Source: JBBQFI01 sp038237805 (GTDB taxonomy: Bacteria; Verrucomicrobiota; Verrucomicrobiia; Chthoniobacterales; UBA10450). From it: a stretch of 64,000 nucleotides of DNA. How positions within the stretch are numbered: position 1 is the stretch's first letter; each line of letters opens with the position of its first letter. The stretch is taken from NCBI GenBank assembly GCA_038237805.1, contig JBBRYI010000010.1:62001-126000 (forward strand), given 5' to 3'. Shown piece after piece: positions 1 to 8,797 of the stretch. Made by a program: the position numbers and the translations under genes. A model generated the notes under the pieces. That model was given only the letters and a program-made list of their open reading frames with translations. It searched no databases and was not told the origin of the DNA.

Positions 1-2123
1 CCGAGATCGGCGCCGAATTGATGCTGGTGTTCCGCTTCGGCAAAATAACGCAGCATGTCCGTCGGCGTGCCGAAGAAGACAAGCCGGCCACCTTTATCGA
101 GCAGGATGGCCTTGTGAAACATCTGAAAAAGTTTCGAGCTCGGCTGGTGAATCGTGACGATGATAATTTTGTTGTGCGCCATTCCGCGAATGATCTCGAT
201 GACGTGTTCGGAATCCTTCGAGGAAAGTCCCGATGTCGGCTCGTCGAACAGATAGACGTCGGACGAACCGATCATATCGAGACCGATGTTGAGGCGCTTC
301 CGTTCGCCACCACTGAGCGTTTTTTTTACCGGACTGCCCACGATGCTGTCGCGTCGCTCACTCAGACCAAGCTCGAGGAGTTTACCTTCGAGTCGGCGGG
401 TGCGATCGCGCCGCGAAAGATGCGGGGAACGAATGGCGGCGGCGAACTGCAGGTTCTCGCCGATCGTCAGATGCTCATCGAACGCATCCTCTTGCGGAAT
501 GTAACTGATGTAGCGCTTGAGCTGATCGAGATTGGAATACAGCGGCTGCCCATTCAGCAAGACCTGACCGCTCGTCGGCTCGAGCTGGCCACCAAGAACT
601 TTCATAAGCGTGCTTTTTCCGGAACCGCTCGCACCCATCACGCAGACGAGTTCGCCGCGATTGATGGCAAACGAAATTCCATCAAGACCAACTTCACTGT
701 TGCCGAAGCGATGACTGATATCGCTCGCCTCAAGACTGCGAATGATGTTGCGCTCTTCTTCGATGATGCGCTCGGAAAAGTTGCAGCGCAGAAACTGCCC
801 GACGTCGATGCGAATGGTGTCGCCGTCTTTGAGCGGCGCCGTTGTGCGCACCGAAGTGTCCCCGACCATGATCGGCCGATCTGCTTCGATCACTTCAAGC
901 GTGCCGATGCGTTTGTCGTAATCGCAGAGAATCTTGAGCAAGACATCGCCGCTCGTGCCCGGCGAAAGGAGAATGTCGTCGGCCTGCAGCAAACTGGGAT
1001 TGTTGGAAACGAGATATTCTGATTTGGAAGCTTTGAGTTGAAACCGGCCGCCCATGGCACGAGCACGCCGCCGCAAATCGATGAGGTCCATCTCGCTGTC
1101 GTTGTGAAAAACGATCTTGTCTTCCAGCGTCGCTTCGACCTGTTTGCCGGCTTTCAGTTTTACGCCGTTCAGCACGGCATCGACATTTCGCAACGCGCGC
1201 ACCTGCACCTTGAGTCCGAAAGTTACTTCCAACGCGCTCTCCCGTGTGCGTGAGCGCTCCAGTTCCACTTCATCCGAGTCCTTGTTCACGCGGATGAAAA
1301 TCTGCGGCATGGACACGTTTTTCTTGGCGTTGAAATAGGTCGCCAGTTCCTGATAGGTCAGCACCTGATCGCCGATGAGGATGCGTTGCCCAGGATAAAT
1401 CCGGCAAAAACCACCACGCGCTAACGGACGTCCGCGAACGGAAACAACCTGATCGCTGTAATTCTTAAGCAAAATCAAATCGTGATAGCGAAAGGCAAGG
1501 AGGCGATCCGTTTCGCTTAAACTTTTCAACATCACGTCGGAGGAGCCGTTGTTACCGAACGAAACGGACTCCAGCGGAGACGCGCCGCGTTGAAAAATCG
1601 ACTGATCGGAATCTTCCGAAGCGTTCAGTTGATAAACGATATCGATGGCCTGAGCGGCCATGCCCAGTTGCGACATAAACGAATAAAACGCGACGACTTG
1701 TTCCTGTTTCAGTCCAGCTTGCGAAATCAGATCGTAGAGCTGCACGCCGAGCATGATTTTTCGCTCGGTGCTCAGCTGTGCAGCGAGCTTCTGCGCCATG
1801 GCGGCGAGATTTTGTTGTTCGTAAAGCGCCTGCCGGAAAAGTTTGCGCAGTTCGGAATAAACCGCTTCGGGATAATCGTAGCGCAAGAAGCCGAGGCTGG
1901 AGTCGATCTCCTCTTCGAGCAAAACGCCGTCGGCCTTGGAAAAACTGGCGAGCACCTGGATCAGGAGAGGCAATAGATTCGGTCCCTCAGATACACTGCG
2001 CGGTCGGCGCAAGGCTCGTCGCAGCAGACGCCGACTGCGCCGGCGCAGGCGATACGCCAAGGGCGTTACCAGCTGCACGGCGCGATCGATTCTGTCCGCG
2101 ACCGATGTGACCAGTTCTGTCAT
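1..2123 (-). CDS. ABC transporter ATP-binding protein with TerB-like and FHA-like regions (C-terminus beyond window)
   Basis: Open from ATG at 2123 through the left edge (about 707 codons visible), so the transmembrane part expected after the ATPase is not seen. The N-terminal region (about residues 50-150) is helical and acidic, resembling TerB-like tellurite-resistance domains. Two stretches around residues 235-260 and 375-430 read like FHA domains (phosphopeptide binding), e.g. RIYPGQRILIGD. The ABC domain has Walker A GASGSGKST near residue 496, signature LSGGERKR near 604 and Walker B LFDEPTSGLSS near 624. The TSGLSS form and the HQPSSKLFQMFHK stretch are typical of the ABCG/White subfamily, which carries an ABC-2 membrane domain C-terminally. 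It probably exports a lipid or hydrophobic substrate, perhaps controlled by phosphorylation through FHA. Divergent from ftsH. The substrate is unknown. Confidence 0.85.
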   Translation of the reverse strand, partial: MTELVTSVADRIDRAVQLVTPLAYRLRRRSRRLLRRALRRPRSVSEGPNLLPLLIQVLASFSKADGVLLEEEIDSSLGFLRYDYPEAVYSELRKLFRQALYEQQNLAAMAQKLAAQLSTERKIMLGVQLYDLISQAGLKQEQVVAFYSFMSQLGMAAQAIDIVYQLNASEDSDQSIFQRGASPLESVSFGNNGSSDVMLKSLSETDRLLAFRYHDLILLKNYSDQVVSVRGRPLARGGFCRIYPGQRILIGDQVLTYQELATYFNAKKNVSMPQIFIRVNKDSDEVELERSRTRESALEVTFGLKVQVRALRNVDAVLNGVKLKAGKQVEATLEDKIVFHNDSEMDLIDLRRRARAMGGRFQLKASKSEYLVSNNPSLLQADDILLSPGTSGDVLLKILCDYDKRIGTLEVIEADRPIMVGDTSVRTTAPLKDGDTIRIDVGQFLRCNFSERIIEEERNIIRSLEASDISHRFGNSEVGLDGISFAINRGELVCVMGASGSGKSTLMKVLGGQLEPTSGQVLLNGQPLYSNLDQLKRYISYIPQEDAFDEHLTIGENLQFAAAIRSPHLSRRDRTRRLEGKLLELGLSERRDSIVGSPVKKTLSGGERKRLNIGLDMIGSSDVYLFDEPTSGLSSKDSEHVIEIIRGMAHNKIIIVTIHQPSSKLFQMFHKAILLDKGGRLVFFGTPTDMLRYFAEAEHQHQFGADL

Positions 2124-2231
2124 GAAAGCTTTGGAACTAAGATAGTAACTTCATCGGTTGAACGGCGCAATTAGCCGGGAGTCAAACAACACTCAACAAG
2201 GGATGATGATACGATTTGATAGAGAGATCAC

Positions 2232-2250
2232 AGCAGGCGCGGGGCCTGCT
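2232..2250. promoter_or_regulatory. Hairpin in the ftsH upstream region
   Basis: AGCAGGC (2232-2238) and GCCTGCT (2244-2250) form a perfect 7-bp stem with a 5-nt loop, 64 bp before the ftsH start and inside the 190-bp gap between divergent genes. It could be a leader hairpin or a regulator site. No clear -35/-10 boxes were assigned in this gap. Confidence 0.35.
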
Positions 2251-2313
2251 CATTGCATTGCAACATGTTCATGATAGCGTTTCCATCCGGCCAATAAGAG
2301 CCGACTTCATTCC

Positions 2314-4344
2314 ATGGCTTCATCCGATCGTAATCAGAAAGACAAATCTCGCGGAAACGAGCCCAATTTTAATTGGCGCGGCGTTATTCTGATCGCGATC
2401 GCCTTTGCTTTGATCGGCCTCGCCGTGCTTTTCCGCGGGGGCGCTTATCAAGCCTACGAAGACGTTCCCTACAACCGTTTTCTGGAGTTGATGGAGAACA
2501 AACAGATTGTTACCGACAAGAACTATCCGCTCCAACTTGTGGTCGAGGATGGCCGACCCACGCAAACGTTACGCGGATTTTACGTCAAACAGGGAACCGG
2601 CGGCGCGCCAACTCAGCAGGTCCCGTTTCGCACGACAATTTACTTGAATTACAACACTAATTTGCAGGAGCGATTGGCGGCCGCGGGGATTCAGCCGGCG
2701 ATTAAGACAGAATCAAACGTTCTCGCCCAAACCATCCTCGGTTTCGCTCCGATCGCGGTTTTTCTTGTTGTTCTTTACCTGCTCTTTCGTCAGCAAATTC
2801 GAATGGCAGGCAAAGGCGCCCTCAATTTCGGTAAGAGCAAGGCGCGCATGCTCGCGCGCGACAAAAACAAGATCACATTCCGCGACGTAGCCGGAGTGGA
2901 GGAGGCGAAGGACGAAGTGCAGGAGCTTGTCGAGTTTCTGCGCGATCCGAAAAAATTTCAGAAGCTCGGCGGTAGAATTCCGAAGGGCGTGTTGCTGGTT
3001 GGTCCTCCGGGAACGGGCAAGACGTTGCTCGCGCGCGCGATTGCAGGCGAAGCGGACGTGCCATTCTTCTCGATTAGCGGTTCCGATTTCGTTGAGATGT
3101 TTGTTGGTGTTGGCGCCTCGCGTGTGCGTGACATGTTCGAGCAAGGAAAGAAATCCGCGCCCTGCATTATTTTCATTGATGAGATCGACGCGGTCGGACG
3201 CCATCGCGGACATGGCGTTGGCGGCGGACACGACGAGCGCGAACAGACGCTTAATGCATTGCTCGTCGAGATGGATGGTTTCGATACGCAGGAAGGCGTG
3301 ATCATCATCGCCGCGACTAATCGCCCCGATGTTCTCGATCCGGCGTTGTTGCGTCCTGGGCGTTTCGATCGCCAGATCACCGTTAATCTGCCGGATGTAA
3401 AAGGCCGCGAAGAAATCCTGCGCGTCCATGCGAAAAAAGTGAAGTTGGCCGAAGGCGTAGATCTCGCCGTCGTGGCGCGAGGCACTCCCGGCTATTCCGG
3501 CGCCGAGCTGGCAAATGTTATCAACGAAGCGGCGCTGCTGGCAGCGCGGCGCGGATTAAAAGGAATCACGCTGCACGAACTGGAAGAAGCTCGTGACAAA
3601 GTTCGCTGGGGCAAAGAGCGTCGCAGTCTTGCCTTGAGCGAAAAAGAAAAGACGAACACGGCCTATCACGAAGCCGGTCATGCATTGCTACTCGAGTTGT
3701 TGCCGCATACTGAGCCGCTGCACAAAGTCACGATCATTCCGCGCGGCCCCTCGTTAGGCAGCACGATGTGGTTGCCGGAGGAAGACAAATATACCAACCG
3801 CAAAAACGAATTGCTCGCGAGTCTCGCCGTAAAAATGGGCGGACGCGTCGCCGAGGAAATTGTTTTTGGCGATGTCACCAATGGCGCGACGGGCGATATC
3901 CGCATGGCCACAGCGATGGCGAGGAAAATGGTTTGCGAATGGGGCATGAGCGAAAAGATGGGCATGGTCGAGTACGGCGAACACGAAGATTACGTCTTCC
4001 TCGGTCGCGACATCTCGCGCGCTCGCGATTACAGCGAAGCGACAGCTGAAGAGATCGATCGCGAAGTTCGCCGTCTGCTCGACGACGCCTATGCCAAAGC
4101 CAAGGACGTGCTCGTGGCGCATCGTGAACACCTGGAAGCAATCGCGAAAGCGTTGCTCGAGTACGAAACACTCGACGGGTTGCAGCTTAAAGAAATCCTG
4201 AAGCACGGCCGCTTGATCAATCCCCCACCAGGGCCGCCTCCTTCCACTACGAAGATGCCGCCGGAAAAGCCACCGAAACAAGTCGTGCAAGCGCCCGATG
4301 TTGGGCCTCCGCTTCCCGGCGCGTTAGGCGGCGCACCGGCGTAG
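2314..4344 (+). CDS. ftsH: ATP-dependent zinc metalloprotease FtsH
   Basis: Membrane-anchored AAA+ protease that degrades unstable membrane and cytosolic proteins. It has 676 aa, close to the family norm. A first transmembrane segment lies near residues 24-40 and a second near 144-158, flanking a periplasmic stretch. The AAA domain has Walker A GPPGTGKT near 230, Walker B IIFIDEID near 287 and the second region of homology ATNRPDVLDPALLRPGRFD. The zinc-protease motif HEAGH is near residue 452. The C-terminus is a proline-rich tail (PPPGPPPSTTKMPPEKPPK), probably disordered. The start at 2314 is the first in-frame ATG giving the usual N-terminus. Monocistronic between a divergent ABC gene and a convergent hibernation factor. 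One exact copy of the dispersed 9-mer lies at 3751, read as Ser-Leu-Gly. Confidence 0.97.
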   Translation: MASSDRNQKDKSRGNEPNFNWRGVILIAIAFALIGLAVLFRGGAYQAYEDVPYNRFLELMENKQIVTDKNYPLQLVVEDGRPTQTLRGFYVKQGTGGAPTQQVPFRTTIYLNYNTNLQERLAAAGIQPAIKTESNVLAQTILGFAPIAVFLVVLYLLFRQQIRMAGKGALNFGKSKARMLARDKNKITFRDVAGVEEAKDEVQELVEFLRDPKKFQKLGGRIPKGVLLVGPPGTGKTLLARAIAGEADVPFFSISGSDFVEMFVGVGASRVRDMFEQGKKSAPCIIFIDEIDAVGRHRGHGVGGGHDEREQTLNALLVEMDGFDTQEGVIIIAATNRPDVLDPALLRPGRFDRQITVNLPDVKGREEILRVHAKKVKLAEGVDLAVVARGTPGYSGAELANVINEAALLAARRGLKGITLHELEEARDKVRWGKERRSLALSEKEKTNTAYHEAGHALLLELLPHTEPLHKVTIIPRGPSLGSTMWLPEEDKYTNRKNELLASLAVKMGGRVAEEIVFGDVTNGATGDIRMATAMARKMVCEWGMSEKMGMVEYGEHEDYVFLGRDISRARDYSEATAEEIDREVRRLLDDAYAKAKDVLVAHREHLEAIAKALLEYETLDGLQLKEILKHGRLINPPPGPPPSTTKMPPEKPPKQVVQAPDVGPPLPGALGGAPA

Positions 4345-4368
4345 TCAGGTTACCGCCGCGGGCTGGAT

Positions 4369-4701
4369 TTATTCCCCGCGCTGCTTTTCCACGAGATGGC
4401 GGAGCTGTCGCTCCATCGTTTTGAAAGCGTCGTGCACAACTTTGCTCAGCGGATTGTGCGCGCCGTTATCCAATTGTTTTTCATCCGCCACGAGTTCGTG
4501 TCCCGGCGGGACAGTCACGTCGATCCGCACACGAAACTGATTTCCTTTGTGATGCGTGTGGTTTGGTTGTTCGATCGCGACATCGCAACGGCTGATGTGA
4601 TCGCAAAAATGATCAAGTCGCGCCGCTTTTGTCAGCACTAACGTTTCAATATCCTCCGATTTCTCGAGTCCGCGATAGGTGATGTTGACTGGCAGTTGCA
4701 T
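4369..4701 (-). CDS. hpf: Ribosome hibernation promoting factor, HPF/RaiA (S30AE) family
   Basis: 110 aa, the size of short HPF/YfiA proteins, with the single S30AE beta-alpha-beta-beta-beta-alpha fold and no long-form C-terminal dimerisation domain. Characteristic parts are the N-terminal strand LPVNITYRGLEKSEDIE, the central Asp/His-rich stretch VAIEQPNHTHHKGNQFRVRI and the helical end HDAFKTMERQLRHLVEKQ. Members bind the 30S decoding region and inactivate ribosomes in stationary phase. Convergent with ftsH, 24 bp away. It lies upstream of nothing obviously co-transcribed. Subtype (HPF versus RaiA/YfiA) cannot be settled by reading. Confidence 0.85.
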   Translation of the reverse strand: MQLPVNITYRGLEKSEDIETLVLTKAARLDHFCDHISRCDVAIEQPNHTHHKGNQFRVRIDVTVPPGHELVADEKQLDNGAHNPLSKVVHDAFKTMERQLRHLVEKQRGE

Positions 4702-4762
4702 GATTACTCAGATAGTAGCGACATCCGTACTGTTGAGCGAAGCTAAAAACCAGCGCCGCCGC

Positions 4763-5227
4763 TCAAAGCGGCTGCAGCGAACGAAAATATTTCGGCAATT
4801 TCGCCGGCTCGATCTTCACCAGATCGGATTTCACGTGCTCGACAATGCGGTCGCGGATTTCGTTGGGCAGCAAATCGACAATCGCGCCGTGAATAGAAGC
4901 CGGCGCCGCAAAAGACCATCCCTCCAAACCGTCGCGCTTAACCTCCGCTTCGATTTGTTCCGCCAGTTGTTTGCAGATGCGTCGATCAGTTTCCGTCTCG
5001 AGCGCTGTCCGTTCCGCAATAGAATTTGCATGTCTCGCGGCCGAACCGTCGCTCACCGGAAATCGTCCCGCTTCGTCCGTCAGCTTGTCATCATAACGGC
5101 CGTGCGCGTCCGTAATGTTGAAGGCCTGGGTCAGTTTCAAACTCACTCCACGGTTGGGGGTTTGATTGACTTTGTACGCTTTGAGAGTGCCGCGATCGGC
5201 GACGAGAATTAATGATGTTGGTGTCAT
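4763..5227 (-). CDS. Host attachment protein family (baeRF-like)
   Basis: 154 aa. The N-terminus SLILVADRGTLKAYKV, the middle DGRYDDKLTDEAGRFPVSDG and the C-terminal LPNEIRDRIVEHVKSDLVKIEPAKLPKYF match proteins annotated as required for attachment to host cells (Agrobacterium AtsA-like), which belong to the bacterial eRF1-like (baeRF) superfamily of the RNase H-like fold. The LILVADRG start and the Val-Lys-Ser-Asp-Leu-Val-Lys end are the strongest cues. The cellular role is unproven; a ribosome-associated function is predicted for baeRF proteins. It follows the hibernation factor gene in the same orientation, 61 bp apart, so the two could be co-transcribed. Confidence 0.7.
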   Translation of the reverse strand: MTPTSLILVADRGTLKAYKVNQTPNRGVSLKLTQAFNITDAHGRYDDKLTDEAGRFPVSDGSAARHANSIAERTALETETDRRICKQLAEQIEAEVKRDGLEGWSFAAPASIHGAIVDLLPNEIRDRIVEHVKSDLVKIEPAKLPKYFRSLQPL

Positions 5228-5290
5228 GGCTAAACGCGCAGTTCGCTTCTCTAAGTTCGCGCCTGCGCAGATAATTGCGCGGTCAAATTT

Positions 5291-7540
5291 CTACGTTCCG
5301 GCCGTTGCATCCTTTTTCTTTTTCGTTGGCGGCGGAGTCTTTGCCTCTCGCGGAATTTCGACCTGACGCTTTTTCCACGATTCCCTGCGCGCCTGTGCCT
5401 GCGAACCGCCGACCAGTTTCAGTAATACGGTCGTGCGATCCTGCAATTGCACGTCGTCGCCGGAGGCGAATTTCTTCTCTTCTTTCAAGAAACCTTCCTC
5501 GCCCGTCGTGTCGAGAATCATTTGCCAATCGATATTTTCCTGACCGGGCAGGACAAAAGGAATCGCTTCGTAGTGCGCGTTGATCAGCAGCAGAAATGTG
5601 TCGTCCCGGATCGGCTGTCCTTCGAAGTTTAGCACGTCGATCGTGTCGCCGCTCAAAAGCATCCCAAGGCAGCGCACAAACGGCGAGGCCCATTCTTCAT
5701 CACTCATCTCGTTGCCGCCGGGATTGAACCACATCACGTCTTTGATCTCCGAGCCGCGGATTCGTCGCCCTTGGAAAAATTTTGGACGGCGAAACACCGG
5801 ATGTTTTTTGCGCAAATGGATTAGCTGCTTTGTGAATTCAAGCAGCTGCTTCTGTTCGTCGCTGTGCTCCCAGTTCAGCCAGCTGATTTCGTTATCCTGG
5901 CAGTAAGCGTTATTGTTCCCATTCTGCGTGCGAGCAAACTCGTCACCGCCGCAAAGCATCGGCACTCCTTGCGAAAGAAATAGCGTTGTCAAAAAATTCC
6001 GGCGTTGCTGGCGACGCAGTTGGTTCACATCCGGATCATCGGTCGGACCTTCAACGCCGCAGTTCCACGAGAGATTATTCTTCTCACCGTCGTTGTTATT
6101 CTCGCCGTTGGCCTCGTTATGCTTCTCGTTGTAGCCCACGAGATCGTTCAGCGTGAAACCATCGTGCGCCGTGACGAAGTTGATGCTCGCGTAGGGACGC
6201 CTGCCGCTCGTCTGATACAGATCGGGACTGCCGGTTAATCGATACGCGAACTCCCCGATCTTTCCCTCGTCGCCTTTCCAGAAACTGCGCACGGTATCGC
6301 GATATTTACCGTTCCATTCCGCCCACAGGATGGGAAAATTGCCGACCTGATAACCGCCTTCGCCCACGTCCCACGGTTCCGCGATTAATTTCACCTGCGA
6401 AATGACCGGATCCTGGTGAATGATTTCGAAGAAGGCGTGGAGCTTGTTCACGCCGCTTTGATCGCGGGCCAGTGTCGATGCGAGATCGAAACGAAATCCA
6501 TCGACGTGCATGTCGTTGATCCAATAGCGCAGGCTGTCCATCACGAGCTGCAGCGTTCGCGGATGCAGAAGATTAAAGGTGTTTCCCGTGCCGGTGAAAT
6601 CCAGATAGAAACGCGGATCCTCGGGATGGAGCCGGTAGTACGCGGGATTATCCACGCCGCGGAAACTCAGCGTCGGCCCAAGATGGTTTCCCTCCGCCGT
6701 GTGGTTGTAAACGACATCGAGAATCACTTCGATCCCCGCAGCGTGCAGATTGCGCACCATCGTTTTGAACTCGGTCACCTGGCCGCCGGTCGCGCCGCTG
6801 CTGGAATATTTTGCCTCGGGCGAAAAAAAACCAATCGTGTTGTAGCCCCAGTAATTGGTCAGGCCACGATCGACTAAAACTTTATCGTCGACGTGATGGT
6901 GCACGGGCAGGAGTTCCACCGCGGTCACGCCCAAACTTTTAAGATATTCAATCGAGCTCGCGCTTCCAACGCCCGCATACGTCCCACGTAATTCCTCCGG
7001 CACTTTTGGATTCAGCTTCGTGAAACCCTTGACGTGCATCTCATATATAATCGAGCTATGCAGCGGAATTCCCGGGCGCTTGTCGTCTCCCCAATCGAAA
7101 GCATTCTCGATCACTGCAGTTTTCGGCATGCCCCAGGCGTCGTCACGAAAGTCGCGCGTCAAATCTTCGCCCTCTCCACCGACGACATAACCGAACATCT
7201 CGTCCGCCCAATTGATCTCACCGGCAATCGACTTGCCGTATGGATCGATGAGCAGCTTGGAATTATTGAAGCGCATGCCGCGTTCCGGATCGTACGGACC
7301 GGTCACACGAAAACCGTAGAGTTGTCCCGGCCTCACATCTGGCAAAAAGACGTGCCACACCTGATCGGTGTGTTCGGTCATCGGGATGCGAATGTTCTCC
7401 TGTGGCGCGTCCTGTTTATCGAACAGGCAAAGATCAACCGAAGTCGCGTGCTCGGAAAAGATGGCGAAGTTCACGCCGTTGCCGAGCCAGGTCGCGCCGA
7501 GCGGATACGGATAGCCAAGCCAGATTTTTACCGGAGTCAT
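5291..7540 (-). CDS. glgX: Glycogen debranching enzyme GlgX
   Basis: GH13 isoamylase-type enzyme that hydrolyses alpha-1,6 branches of glycogen after phosphorylase trimming. The N-terminal CBM48-like domain starts with PYPLGATWLGNGVNFAIFSEHA. The catalytic barrel shows YNHTAEGNHLGPTLSFRG, GFRFDLASTLARD (nucleophile Asp), LIAEPWDVG (acid/base Glu) and NFVTAHDGFTLNDLV. The start is placed at the ATG at 7540 (MTPVKIWLGYPYPLG); an upstream ATG at 7585 would add 15 residues with no family resemblance. About 749 aa, slightly longer than E. coli GlgX because of a lysine- and proline-rich C-terminal tail (TPPPTKKKKDATAGT). No other glycogen genes are adjacent. Confidence 0.95.
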   Translation of the reverse strand: MTPVKIWLGYPYPLGATWLGNGVNFAIFSEHATSVDLCLFDKQDAPQENIRIPMTEHTDQVWHVFLPDVRPGQLYGFRVTGPYDPERGMRFNNSKLLIDPYGKSIAGEINWADEMFGYVVGGEGEDLTRDFRDDAWGMPKTAVIENAFDWGDDKRPGIPLHSSIIYEMHVKGFTKLNPKVPEELRGTYAGVGSASSIEYLKSLGVTAVELLPVHHHVDDKVLVDRGLTNYWGYNTIGFFSPEAKYSSSGATGGQVTEFKTMVRNLHAAGIEVILDVVYNHTAEGNHLGPTLSFRGVDNPAYYRLHPEDPRFYLDFTGTGNTFNLLHPRTLQLVMDSLRYWINDMHVDGFRFDLASTLARDQSGVNKLHAFFEIIHQDPVISQVKLIAEPWDVGEGGYQVGNFPILWAEWNGKYRDTVRSFWKGDEGKIGEFAYRLTGSPDLYQTSGRRPYASINFVTAHDGFTLNDLVGYNEKHNEANGENNNDGEKNNLSWNCGVEGPTDDPDVNQLRRQQRRNFLTTLFLSQGVPMLCGGDEFARTQNGNNNAYCQDNEISWLNWEHSDEQKQLLEFTKQLIHLRKKHPVFRRPKFFQGRRIRGSEIKDVMWFNPGGNEMSDEEWASPFVRCLGMLLSGDTIDVLNFEGQPIRDDTFLLLINAHYEAIPFVLPGQENIDWQMILDTTGEEGFLKEEKKFASGDDVQLQDRTTVLLKLVGGSQAQARRESWKKRQVEIPREAKTPPPTKKKKDATAGT

Positions 7541-7726
7541 GAATTTGCGCGGCGCTTTTTTCCCACGCCAAAAAATATTCTGCAAGTAGCTGCCGCTGTT
7601 TCAGCGACAGGGCGTTCATTTTGCGCGCCGCTTGCCGCAAGTCACCTTAAATCGCAGCGGAAATATTTTTTGCGTGTTTCTTTTAATTCGGGGAAGCAGC
7701 AGGCTGCCGAAATCCCAACGGATCGA

Positions 7727-8797
7727 TCATTCCTGAAACCTGCGAAACCAACTGTAGGGAAACGCGTCGCCCGGACAGTCAGTTGCCCAGCGCGGTGGAT
7801 TCATCTCGCGATGCGGACGAACAATCGCGTAATGCGCATCGATCTTGCCGCAACGAATGCGCAGATATCGAATCAGTTCTTCGCACGCCTCGAGCTGCGC
7901 ACGCGTCGGTTGATCGCGATTGAAATCGCCAACCAGACAAATGCCGAGCGCGATATTGTTCAGATAATCGCTGTGCACATGCCCGCCATTGATCTGCCGG
8001 CGCCAGCGATCGCCGATTTCGATTTCCCCATTGTCCGACGACGTGCCGTTGCCAATGACAAAATGATACGCCAGTCCATTGGTCATGCGGCGAACGTGAC
8101 GATGGTAATAATCAAAAATGCGCGCGTTGCCCTGCCGCGTGCCGCTGTTGTGCACAACGATGTATTGCCAGCGGCGCCGCAAAACTCGCGCGCGATCGAT
8201 CTCGGAGCGGACAGAACGCGAAAGATAGCGGTAGTGCCCGCTTGATTTGCTGCTGCCCCATTTCCAAAAAAGGAATCGATGTTCATCCGGTGTCGGTTCA
8301 GGTAAAATATCCGTTTCCTGGAATCCGGATTTCTGCACGAAAACATCCGCGGATTCTGGCGATGAAGCGGGCGTAACACTTGTCCGCGGCGGCGGCGATT
8401 CGCGTTCACGTTCGATAACGGCGGTCGCTTTTGGTTTGGGCCTTGGCGTTTCTTCGGGTTCGGGGGTTTCCTTCGGCTTCGCCTTTGATTTCTTCGGTGT
8501 CTCTTCCGGCTCGGGCGTTTCTTTTGCTTTCGCTTTAGCGGACTTTTTTTTCTTTGGCGGATGCTTGGCCGCTTTTGGTTTGGGCTTGCGATGCGATGAA
8601 GGCGAGGGCGTCGGCGAGGAAACGGTCCGCATCTCCTCGCGCGTTTTAAGAAAAGCTTCCCGTTTTCGTTTTTCTTCGTCGCTCAATTGCGCACGAAGAA
8701 TCGGACCAGCCAGTCCGCCGGCCAGAAGCGCGATAACAATCCAGAAGCGGAGACGCGCCATGACAGAACTAGACGGGCGAGGCGCTATTCGATTCAC
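7727..8797 (-). CDS. N-acetylmuramoyl-L-alanine amidase (Amidase_2/PGRP fold), secreted
   Basis: 356 aa cell-wall hydrolase. A hydrophobic signal segment (residues about 14-35, RLRFWIVIALLAGGLAGPIL) precedes a long Lys/Pro/Glu-rich low-complexity linker containing near-repeats of PEPEETPK (residues about 60-125). The C-terminal domain has the T7-lysozyme/PGRP zinc ligands: His in YIVVHNSGT, His in VRPHREMNPP and Cys in ATDCPGDAFP. It would cleave the bond between MurNAc and L-Ala in the periplasm. The start at 8797 overlaps the stop of the upstream BrkB gene by ATGA, suggesting translational coupling. An internal ATG at 8761 (MARLRFW) is an alternative start placed directly before the signal segment. 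Confidence 0.85.
   Translation of the reverse strand: MNRIAPRPSSSVMARLRFWIVIALLAGGLAGPILRAQLSDEEKRKREAFLKTREEMRTVSSPTPSPSSHRKPKPKAAKHPPKKKKSAKAKAKETPEPEETPKKSKAKPKETPEPEETPRPKPKATAVIERERESPPPRTSVTPASSPESADVFVQKSGFQETDILPEPTPDEHRFLFWKWGSSKSSGHYRYLSRSVRSEIDRARVLRRRWQYIVVHNSGTRQGNARIFDYYHRHVRRMTNGLAYHFVIGNGTSSDNGEIEIGDRWRRQINGGHVHSDYLNNIALGICLVGDFNRDQPTRAQLEACEELIRYLRIRCGKIDAHYAIVRPHREMNPPRWATDCPGDAFPYSWFRRFQE

Noticed and set aside
2713..3429. A 238-codon minus-strand frame inside ftsH
   Set aside because: Antisense to the AAA domain of ftsH with no recognisable domain.
7434..7640. Small minus-strand frame upstream of and overlapping glgX
   Set aside because: It overlaps the glgX N-terminus in another frame and has no ribosome site or known motif.
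7034..8245. A 403-codon plus-strand open frame
   Set aside because: It runs antisense across glgX and the amidase, whose catalytic motifs are intact; composition is that of a shadow frame.
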